Of a stretch of DNA of 64,000 nt, positions 34,075-40,225 are shown piece by piece. The notes below the pieces were generated by a model. That model did not search any database. It saw nothing but the letters and a program-made list of their open reading frames with translations, and was not told the DNA's origin. Made by a program: the position numbers and the translations under genes. Positions within the stretch are counted from its first letter, which is position 1, and the number at the start of each line of letters is the position of its first letter. The stretch comes from Candidatus Peregrinibacteria bacterium (GTDB lineage Bacteria > Patescibacteriota > Gracilibacteria > UBA1369 > LOWO2-01-FULL-3), in NCBI GenBank assembly GCA_018655275.1, contig JABIJZ010000002.1, forward strand, positions 235,748-299,747. Reading direction: 5' to 3'.

Positions 34075-36081
34075 ATTCTTCTTCAAATCCTCAACCTGAT
34101 CTCTCAGCTCAGCAGCTTTCTCAAACTCCATATTCTGAGCAGCCATCTCCATCTGAGATTCCAGATAAGTAATATACTTCGACAACTCATCCTTCGGAAT
34201 TTTCTTACCATCAACTTTTTTACGACCTGTATCCTTTTTCTTCCCATGCATCGCAATATCTTTGACTGCTTTCTTAATAGTCGCAGGAGTAATACCATGT
34301 TTTTTATTATGAATTTCCTGCTTTTTACGACGACGCGAAGTCTCATCGATAGTAGCCTTCATCGCAGGAGTAATTTTGTCACCATACATGATCACGACCC
34401 CATTCACATTCCTCGCACACCGCCCACTAGTCTGGATCAGAGCACTTTCACTTCTCAAGAAACCTTGTTTATCAGCATCAAGAATCGCAACCAAAGAAAC
34501 CTCCGGCAAATCCAATCCTTCACGCAACAAGTTAATCCCAACAAGCACATCAAATTTCCCCAAACGAAGATCACGCAAAATCTCAATTCGCTCAAGCGTA
34601 TCAACATCAGAATGCAAATACCGTACTCGCACATCCGCATCAGCCAAAAACTCCGCCAAATCCTCAGCAGAACGCTTCGTCAAAGTAGTGACCAATACAC
34701 GCTCCTTCGCCCGAACTCGCCCATGAATTTCCTTGAGCAGATCCTGGATCTGCCCCTCAGACGGCCGCACCTCTATAGGAGGATCAAGCAATCCAGTCGG
34801 TCGAACAATCAGTTCAGTGATCTCACTCTTAGGCGTCTTCGCAATCTCATATTTACCAGGTGTCGCAGACACATAAACCGCCTGCTTCATAAATCCTTCA
34901 AATTCAGAAAACTTCAAAGGCCTATTGTCCTTCGCAGAAGGAAGCCTGAATCCATGTTCAATCAAAGTGTTTTTTCGAGAACGATTCCCTTCATACATCG
35001 CACCAATCTGCGGAACCGTAATATGTGACTCATCTATAAAAAGTAAATAATCATCAGGAAAATAATCCATCAAAGTCGTTGGCTGCGCATTCTCCTTCGC
35101 CGGCCGCTTACCATCCCCATGCAGGAACCTAGTATAGTTCTCAATTCCAGAACAATATCCAGTCTCCAACATAATCTCAATATCATATTCCGTTCGAGTC
35201 TTGATTCGTTCCGCCTCAATATTTTTCCCGATAGCCCGAAGTTGAGTATATCTCAAATCAAGATCCTTCCGGATCCAATCAACCGCATTTCTAATCTTTT
35301 CCTCAGTTGTCACATCATGTTTCGCCGGGAACACAGTCACCTCGTCCAACTCCTTCAAAACCTCCCCAGTAAAAGCCTCAACTTCACTTATCCCCTCAAT
35401 ATCATCCCCAAAAAACTCAATCCTATAAACCGTATCCTTATCCGGCGGATAAATCTCAACAGTGTCACCCAGAACATGAAACATCCCGTTCTTGAACTCC
35501 ATTCCAGACCGCACATATTGCATTTCAGCCAGCTTTCGCAGCAAAACATCACGCACAATCACATCCCCCTTCCGGATAGTCACCGCCAAATCATTGTAAT
35601 CCTCCACAGAACCCAATCCATAAATACAAGAAACCGTCCCAACAATCAAAACATCATTTCGCGTAAGCAAATTCGACGTCGCTTGATGCCGCAATTTCGC
35701 GATTTCCTCATTGATCGACGCATCTTTCTCGATATAAGTGTCTGTCGCCGGCATATACGCCTCCGGCTGATAATAATCATAATACGAAACAAAATAACTC
35801 ACCGCATTATTCGGAAACATCTCCTGAAACTCCGCACACAACTGCGCCGCCAAAGTTTTATTATGAGACAAAACCAACGTCGGCTTCTGAATCTCCTGCA
35901 CAACATTCGCCATAACAAAAGTCTTCCCCGAACCCGTCACCCCATGAACAATCTGATCCTCTTTCCCCTTTTTCAACCCACCAACAAGATCCTTGATAGC
36001 CCGAGGCTGATCCCCTTTCGGCGTCATCTTCGATTTCAATTCAAACTTCTGATTTTTCACGATTTTTTTGGACTTCCCCAT
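34069..36081 (-). CDS. uvrB: UvrABC excision nuclease subunit B
   Basis: This 670-residue protein is the damage-verifying helicase-like subunit of nucleotide excision repair; it is loaded by UvrA and then recruits UvrC. Motifs are Walker A 'GVTGSGKTFVMANV', the beta-hairpin 'VSYYDYYQPEAYMPATDTYI', 'LLFIDESHITVPQIGAMYEG' (motif II), 'YVSATPGKYE', 'VGINLLREGLDLPEVSLVAI', 'DADKQGFLRSE', 'QTSGRCARNVNG', and the C-terminal UVR domain (YLESQMEMAAQNMEFEKAAE). The length is normal. It is a single-gene unit on the minus strand. Confidence 0.97.
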   Translation of the reverse strand: MGKSKKIVKNQKFELKSKMTPKGDQPRAIKDLVGGLKKGKEDQIVHGVTGSGKTFVMANVVQEIQKPTLVLSHNKTLAAQLCAEFQEMFPNNAVSYFVSYYDYYQPEAYMPATDTYIEKDASINEEIAKLRHQATSNLLTRNDVLIVGTVSCIYGLGSVEDYNDLAVTIRKGDVIVRDVLLRKLAEMQYVRSGMEFKNGMFHVLGDTVEIYPPDKDTVYRIEFFGDDIEGISEVEAFTGEVLKELDEVTVFPAKHDVTTEEKIRNAVDWIRKDLDLRYTQLRAIGKNIEAERIKTRTEYDIEIMLETGYCSGIENYTRFLHGDGKRPAKENAQPTTLMDYFPDDYLLFIDESHITVPQIGAMYEGNRSRKNTLIEHGFRLPSAKDNRPLKFSEFEGFMKQAVYVSATPGKYEIAKTPKSEITELIVRPTGLLDPPIEVRPSEGQIQDLLKEIHGRVRAKERVLVTTLTKRSAEDLAEFLADADVRVRYLHSDVDTLERIEILRDLRLGKFDVLVGINLLREGLDLPEVSLVAILDADKQGFLRSESALIQTSGRCARNVNGVVIMYGDKITPAMKATIDETSRRRKKQEIHNKKHGITPATIKKAVKDIAMHGKKKDTGRKKVDGKKIPKDELSKYITYLESQMEMAAQNMEFEKAAELRDQVEDLKKNL

Positions 36082-36164
36082 AGTTTTTTATACAAAAAAT
36101 TAGCCTAGAGATTCTAGCAAACTATCAGGGATTACTCCAGGGGAAATAGGTCACTAAGTCTTAA

Positions 36165-36893
36165 TCACGCCACCCCCGTCAATAAGCCCCAAACAAAAAC
36201 ATCCTCTTTATCAATTCGAGACACACCATGTTCATCCAAAAATCCTCGAATCAAGATCCTGGTTTTACCTACACATTCATGGTACAAATTCTCCCTATCA
36301 CCTCCATCAGCATCAGAACCTTCTCTATAAGTCACTATTTCTTCAGAAATCTTGCCAGCCAAAGAAGCAATACTAAAATCTTCACCAGTACCAGTAGCCC
36401 CTGACACCAAATGCCTTAGTTTATGATCGTCAACACATCTTCCCATTTTTTTCAAAAGATCCATCTCAAGACGTTCAGCCAAAGAGGCCTGTTCTTTAAG
36501 ATCCAAAGACTCCTTCCAACCCTCAATAGCTTCCCTAACAGAGTGAAATGCCCTCTCATCTACAGTTCCCCAAGCTTTCACACCCTTTGTAGGAGAACCA
36601 TCAACCTCATTAATAATCCCAGCTTTCCCCAACACCTCCCAAACTTTACCCCACGTAAGACCAAGAGCTTTATCAAATATCAGATCTTCAGTTCCATCAC
36701 GAAAAGACAATTCATCCCCAGGCTGTGCTTTTCCAATTTTATTTTCAATCCCAGTATTCACTACACCTCTAACATTCACCTCCCCAGTATCATACCAATC
36801 AAGACCTCTCGACTCATCTCCTATTCTTTCAAATAAACCCCTCGAATTATTTTTGACAATAGTGCCCCCCTCGCCCGTTAAGACATCCTTCAT
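36165..36893 (-). CDS. Hypothetical protein, 242 residues
   Basis: I do not recognise this protein. It starts 'MKDVLTGEGGTIVKNNSRGL', with 'GDELSFRDGTEDLIFDKALG' and 'LTWGKVWEVLGKAGIINEVD' following, then helices around 'FHSVREAIEGWKESLDLKEQ' and a C-terminal 'GKTRILIRGFLDEHGVSRID'. It is soluble and acidic. It lies alone, 84 bases upstream of the uvrB start and divergent from the tRNA gene. No catalytic or binding motif can be named. Confidence 0.65.
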   Translation of the reverse strand: MKDVLTGEGGTIVKNNSRGLFERIGDESRGLDWYDTGEVNVRGVVNTGIENKIGKAQPGDELSFRDGTEDLIFDKALGLTWGKVWEVLGKAGIINEVDGSPTKGVKAWGTVDERAFHSVREAIEGWKESLDLKEQASLAERLEMDLLKKMGRCVDDHKLRHLVSGATGTGEDFSIASLAGKISEEIVTYREGSDADGGDRENLYHECVGKTRILIRGFLDEHGVSRIDKEDVFVWGLLTGVA

Positions 36894-36959
36894 ATAAATA
36901 TATTGTTAAACAATAGGAGCAAACAATACCTCAACACACACACATGTCAAACATTTTGA

Positions 36960-36988
36960 TTGCCCAAAACCACCTTTTTCAGTACTAT
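36960..36988 (+). promoter_or_regulatory. tRNA-Arg promoter candidate
   Basis: TTGCCC (36960-36965), a 17-base spacer and TACTAT (36983-36988) lie 30 bases before the tRNA 5' end. Confidence 0.45.
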
Positions 36989-37018
36989 AACCCACGCTTT
37001 TAAAGAAACTTCCGCCTA

Positions 37019-37093
37019 GACTCCATAGTTCAACGGATAGAATGTAAGCTTGCGGAGCTTAAGATGCAGGTTCGATTCCTGCTGGGGTCACCA
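37019..37093 (+). tRNA. tRNA-Arg (anticodon GCG), CCA encoded
   Basis: The 75-base cloverleaf has acceptor GACTCCA/TGGGGTC, a D arm GTTC/GAAT with AACGGATA loop, an anticodon stem TAAGC/GCTTA with loop TTGCGGA (anticodon GCG, reading CGC and by wobble CGU), a T arm GCAGG/CCTGC with loop TTCGATT, discriminator A and an encoded CCA. All stems pair. Most bacteria read CGU/CGC/CGA with a tRNA-Arg(ACG) edited to inosine, so a GCG anticodon is unusual. Confidence 0.95.
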
Positions 37094-37095
37094 CA

Positions 37096-37123
37096 GTCAC
37101 AGAAAACAAAACAATCCTGTGAC
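37096..37123. repeat. Hairpin with 14-base loop after the tRNA (element A)
   Basis: GTCACAG (37096-37102) pairs with CTGTGAC (37117-37123) around a 14-base loop. Stem length, loop length and 10 of 14 loop bases match the hairpin after trmD (14896-14923). It begins 2 bases after the tRNA CCA. There is no T-run, so it may be a processing or stability element. Confidence 0.5.
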
Positions 37124-37144
37124 AAAAACAAACCACACAGGTAA

Positions 37145-37180
37145 GTGCAACAACTTTCCAATCACAAAGTTGTTTTGCAC
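37145..37180. promoter_or_regulatory. Inverted repeat overlapping the promoter of the small membrane-protein genes
   Basis: GTGCAA-CAACTTT (37145-37157) pairs with AAAGTTG-TT-TTGCAC (37166-37180), with a 2-base bulge and an 8-base loop. Its right arm overlaps the -35 (TTGTTT, 37170-37175) of the next promoter, so it could be an operator. As RNA it could also be the 3' end structure of the tRNA transcript, but no T-run follows. Confidence 0.4.
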
Positions 37181-37198
37181 AACCCAATAATGTAAAAT
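37170..37198 (+). promoter_or_regulatory. Promoter of the two small membrane-protein genes
   Basis: TTGTTT (37170-37175), a 17-base spacer and TAAAAT (37193-37198) lie 33 bases before ATG 37231. Confidence 0.5.
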
Positions 37199-37230
37199 AA
37201 AAAACAACATACATCTTTAACCCTCAAATT

Positions 37231-37509
37231 ATGATGTTTCACGAAGATCTCTCATGGCTATCTGTAGCCTGGTGCCTGCACGGACTGTTCTGCCTAGCAC
37301 TTTTTATCGGTGTAATCCTGTTTGTTGTATGGGCTAGCAAACACCTCAACAAAAAAGGTCTGAAAAAATTAGTAATCTGGCTCCTAGCTATCGGACTTGT
37401 CGGACTGCTAATTACAGCACCTTTCGCAAATAGACACTTCAAAGACACAATGGGTAAATGGGGAAAATTCAAAATGATGGACGAAGTCACTGAAGAAGTG
37501 ACTGAATAA
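37231..37509 (+). CDS. Small membrane protein, 92 residues
   Basis: This protein has two hydrophobic helices (about 12-34 'CLHGLFCLALFIGVILFVVW' and about 44-63 'LVIWLLAIGLVGLLITAPFA') separated by a Lys-rich turn (KHLNKKGLKKL), followed by a charged C-terminus (FKMMDEVTEEVTE). I do not recognise a family. It starts with two ATGs in tandem (37231 and 37234). It is followed after 18 bases by another small membrane protein gene and is probably co-transcribed with it. Confidence 0.65.
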   Translation: MMFHEDLSWLSVAWCLHGLFCLALFIGVILFVVWASKHLNKKGLKKLVIWLLAIGLVGLLITAPFANRHFKDTMGKWGKFKMMDEVTEEVTE

Positions 37510-37527
37510 CATTTAACCTAAAATCCC

Positions 37528-37794
37528 ATGGAAGTAACAGCAATAACAACCACTCTGGAAGAACTATCTCCAGAAAAATTGGAAGCAGCAAAAGAAATTC
37601 TATCTCAAATAGAAATGATAGCAGAATACTGGTGGATACTAATCCTCCTAATTATCTGGACCCTTGTTTGGAAAGGACTCGCGCTTTGGAAAGCTGCAAG
37701 AAACAAAAGTAAACCTTGGTTCATTGTGCTCCTTCTCGTAAACACAGTAGGAATACTCGACCTCATTTACTACTTCGCAACAAAGAAAAAATAA
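37528..37794 (+). CDS. DUF5652-like small membrane protein
   Basis: This 88-residue protein has an N-terminal amphipathic helix (SPEKLEAAKEILSQIEMIAE), then 'WWILILLIIWTLVWKGLALW', the positive turn 'KAARNKSKPW' and 'FIVLLLVNTVGILDLIYYFA', a two-helix hairpin that matches the DUF5652 pattern (WKG.ALWKAARN...WF..LL.NT.GILE..Y). The family is frequent in candidate-phyla genomes and has no known function. It ends 64 bases before the trpR promoter element. Confidence 0.75.
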   Translation: MEVTAITTTLEELSPEKLEAAKEILSQIEMIAEYWWILILLIIWTLVWKGLALWKAARNKSKPWFIVLLLVNTVGILDLIYYFATKKK

Positions 37795-37832
37795 CAGCAA
37801 AACACAAAAACTGAAAAGAAGTTGATTCTCTA

Positions 37833-37877
37833 TTGACTTCTTTTCTTTTCGCATGTAGTGTATCAACGTAATAGTAC
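37833..37877 (+). promoter_or_regulatory. trpR/trp promoter with operator-like inverted repeat
   Basis: TTGACT (37833-37838), a 17-base spacer and TAGTGT (37856-37861) precede trpR. GTAGTGTAT-CAACG-TAATAGTAC (37855-37877) overlaps the -10 and start region and is an imperfect palindrome (6 of 9 outer positions). Its ends GTA and TAC resemble the enterobacterial trp operator. Autoregulation by TrpR is inferred from this position. Confidence 0.5.
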
Positions 37878-37902
37878 AAAGCTACGCAAACACACACATA
37901 AC

Positions 37903-38181
37903 ATGGCAAACAAACTCACAAAAAATCTATTAAATCGGCTAACTGAGATCAACGATCCTCAGGACATGCACGTATTCCTAAAGATGGTATTAACACCCAA
38001 AGAACTCGAAGAGATCCCAAAACGTATCGAAATTTTCGACCAACTTCGCAAAGGCACACCTCAAAGAAAAATTGCCAAAGAGCTAAACGTAGGAATCGCC
38101 ACAGTCACTCGCGGCTCACGCGAACTTCAAAAAAACAAGAACTGGCGGAACACTGAAAAATCTCGGCAGTCTTTAGCTTAA
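37903..38181 (+). CDS. trpR: Trp repressor family protein (TrpR/YerC-like)
   Basis: This 92-residue protein from ATG 37903 (MANKLTKNLLNRLTEINDPQ) is all-helical with the TrpR pattern 'MVLTPKELEEIPKRIEIFDQ', 'LRKGTPQRKIAKELNVGIAT' and 'VTRGSRELQK'; the last two form the helix-turn-helix. In characterised members tryptophan binding lets the dimer bind its operator. The location directly ahead of trpE and behind an operator-like palindrome supports a true trp repressor rather than a YerC-type regulator. An upstream GTG at 37858 would lie inside the promoter, so the shorter start is preferred. Confidence 0.85.
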   Translation: MANKLTKNLLNRLTEINDPQDMHVFLKMVLTPKELEEIPKRIEIFDQLRKGTPQRKIAKELNVGIATVTRGSRELQKNKNWRNTEKSRQSLA

Positions 38182-38228
38182 AACACACTCAAACAAAACT
38201 AAGATGCCGAGAACCCAGGCGTTTTTTT
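38161..38228 (+). promoter_or_regulatory. Possible attenuator between trpR and trpE
   Basis: TCTCGGCA (38161-38168, inside the end of trpR) is perfectly complementary to TGCCGAGA (38205-38212). TGCC (38205-38208) can instead pair with GGCG (38218-38221), directly before a run of seven T. The two pairings exclude each other, as in an antiterminator/terminator switch. The short stem is weak, so it may only be a modest terminator. There is no Trp-rich leader peptide. Confidence 0.45.
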
Positions 38229-38249
38229 AATATCCAACAATTAACAACC

Positions 38250-39662
38250 ATGACCAAATTCAAAAAAATCAATCAGGACCTAATAGAAGGACGGACAGAA
38301 ATCCCCTACGTTCAGGCAACCCCAGTATTCTCAAAATTTTACAAAAACTATAAACACAAATTTCTATTCGAATCCGCAGACATTTCACCTATATACGGAA
38401 GATTAAGCTTGATAGGCGTAGATCCATCAATAAAATTCACAGGCAAAGACACGAAATCCAAAATCCAAACATTGAACAACCGCGGAAACAATTTTCAACT
38501 CCGGAGTCGAAAAATCTCCAGAGAAAGAAAATCAACTCCGGAGTCATTCCTAAAAGAATTCCGTATCAAACAAAAAACCTTCCTAGGACTATACGGAGCA
38601 TTCAGCTACGACTTCATCAGAACATTCGAAGACATCGGCCAAAAACTCCCAAAAAACAACACAAACGACTTCACTTTATTCCTATACGACACATTCATCC
38701 ACTTCGATCATTTAAAAGAAAAATGCGAAATCATCGTATACAGAAAAACCAAAAAAGAGATCCAAGAAACAACCTCAAAACTCAAAAAAGAAATCGCGAA
38801 ATCCCCTCAACCCACTCCAAAATACAAAATCCAAGAACCAAACTTCAGCCTAACAAAAAAAGAATACGAAGACTTGGTCCGCAAAGCAAAAACATACACG
38901 AAAAAAGGCGAACTATACGAAGTAGTCTTCTCAAATATATTGAAAGCAAAATTCGCCGGCGATCCTTTCGCCCTCTACATGAAATACCGAGAAATAAACC
39001 CATCCCCATACATGTTCCACTTCGATTTCGGCAACGAACAACTGGTAGGAGCATCTCCAGAGATGATGGTTCGATGCGAAGACAACAAAGTCCATTTAAG
39101 ACCAATTTCCGGAACCGCAAAAAGGAGCCAAGACCCCATAGAAGACCACGACAACATGCTAAAACTTCTCCAAGACCCAAAAGAAAAAGCGGAACTGGAC
39201 ATGCTCGTAGACCTCGGCAGAAACGACCTTAGCCGAGTATGCGAACCAGGCATCGAAATCTCCGACTACAGATTCATAGAAAAATATTCAAAAGTAATGC
39301 ACACAATCACCCACCTAACAGGCACGCTCAGAAAAGACTGTACAGCCCTAGACGCCCTCATCTCTTGCATAAACGCAGGAACACTCACAGGAACCCCAAA
39401 AATCGCAGCAATGCAGGCTATAGAAACCCACGAGAAAGAAAGGCGCGGCTACTACGGCGGAACAATAGGATACCTAACTCTAAACGGAGATATGGACACA
39501 GGAATAATCATTCGAACCGCCCACATAAAAAACGGCAATTTAAGATTCCAAGTAGGAGCAACCCTCCTAAACGACTCAACTCCATCAAAAGAATATCAAG
39601 AGACCTTGAACAAAGCCCAAGCTTTCCTCCAAACATTCGAAACTAACCCCCTATCACAATGA
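38250..39662 (+). CDS. trpE: Anthranilate synthase component I
   Basis: This 470-residue protein converts chorismate and ammonia to anthranilate. The N-terminal part has 'FLFESADISPIYGRLSLIGV', matching the LLES-type tryptophan feedback site. The catalytic domain has 'LVGASPEMMVRCEDNKVHLR' with 'PISGTAKR', 'LDMLVDLGRNDLSRVCEPG', 'TLTGTPKIAAMQAIE' and 'RRGYYGGTIGYL'. The order with trpG next (4-base ATGA overlap) supports anthranilate rather than aminodeoxychorismate synthase. It is the first structural gene of the trp operon, 68 bases after trpR. Confidence 0.95.
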   Translation: MTKFKKINQDLIEGRTEIPYVQATPVFSKFYKNYKHKFLFESADISPIYGRLSLIGVDPSIKFTGKDTKSKIQTLNNRGNNFQLRSRKISRERKSTPESFLKEFRIKQKTFLGLYGAFSYDFIRTFEDIGQKLPKNNTNDFTLFLYDTFIHFDHLKEKCEIIVYRKTKKEIQETTSKLKKEIAKSPQPTPKYKIQEPNFSLTKKEYEDLVRKAKTYTKKGELYEVVFSNILKAKFAGDPFALYMKYREINPSPYMFHFDFGNEQLVGASPEMMVRCEDNKVHLRPISGTAKRSQDPIEDHDNMLKLLQDPKEKAELDMLVDLGRNDLSRVCEPGIEISDYRFIEKYSKVMHTITHLTGTLRKDCTALDALISCINAGTLTGTPKIAAMQAIETHEKERRGYYGGTIGYLTLNGDMDTGIIIRTAHIKNGNLRFQVGATLLNDSTPSKEYQETLNKAQAFLQTFETNPLSQ

Positions 39663-40225
39663 AAAAAGTCCTTATAATAGACAACTTCGACTCCTTTACA
39701 TTCAATCTCGTTGAATATTTTAGGCTATGCAAATGCGAAGTCGAAATTCACAGAAACAACATCGATCCAGACCTGGTTGAGCAAATCTCCCCAGACTTGA
39801 TAGTCCTCTCCCCCGGCCCATCTATTCCCAAAAAAGCCGGCAACCTCTTAGCAATCATCGACAAATATCACAAAAAATTCCCAATGTTTGGTGTTTGCTT
39901 GGGCCATGAAGCTTTGATCGAATATTTCGGTGGATCGCTAAAATACGTAAAACCCGTCCACGGCAAATCATCACCAATCACCCACAACAAAAAAGAAATT
40001 TTCACCAAAATACCACAAAATTTCCAAGCCGGACGATACCACTCCCTAGCAGGCAACAAAATTCCAAATTGCTTCAACATCACAGCAAAAACAGACGGCC
40101 TCACAATGGCAATCAAACACAAACATCTCCCAATATACGGAGTCCAATTTCACCCCGAATCAATCCTAACAATGAAAAACCAAAACGGTCTCAAACTAAT
40201 CAATAACTTAATGTCATGCATATAA
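39659..40225 (+). CDS. trpG: Anthranilate synthase component II (glutamine amidotransferase)
   Basis: This 188-residue class I amidotransferase supplies ammonia to TrpE. Motifs are 'VLIIDNFDSFTFNLVEYF', 'VLSPGPSIP', the nucleophile site 'FGVCLGHEALIEYFGG' (Cys, with GHE in place of the usual GHQ), 'HGKSSPI' and 'YGVQFHPESILT' (His, Glu). The length is typical of a free-standing TrpG. The start overlaps trpE by 4 bases and the end overlaps the next gene by 10 bases, implying tight translational coupling. Confidence 0.95.
   Translation: MKKVLIIDNFDSFTFNLVEYFRLCKCEVEIHRNNIDPDLVEQISPDLIVLSPGPSIPKKAGNLLAIIDKYHKKFPMFGVCLGHEALIEYFGGSLKYVKPVHGKSSPITHNKKEIFTKIPQNFQAGRYHSLAGNKIPNCFNITAKTDGLTMAIKHKHLPIYGVQFHPESILTMKNQNGLKLINNLMSCI

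Noticed and set aside
38498-38544. Paired CTCCGGAG palindromes 37 bases apart inside trpE as an operator
   Set aside because: They match the spacing of the pyrB/carA pair, but they are inside codons of trpE. Another CTCCGGAG occurs in the SLH gene (10306-10313) and one in a terminator, so chance or a restriction-type site is as likely.
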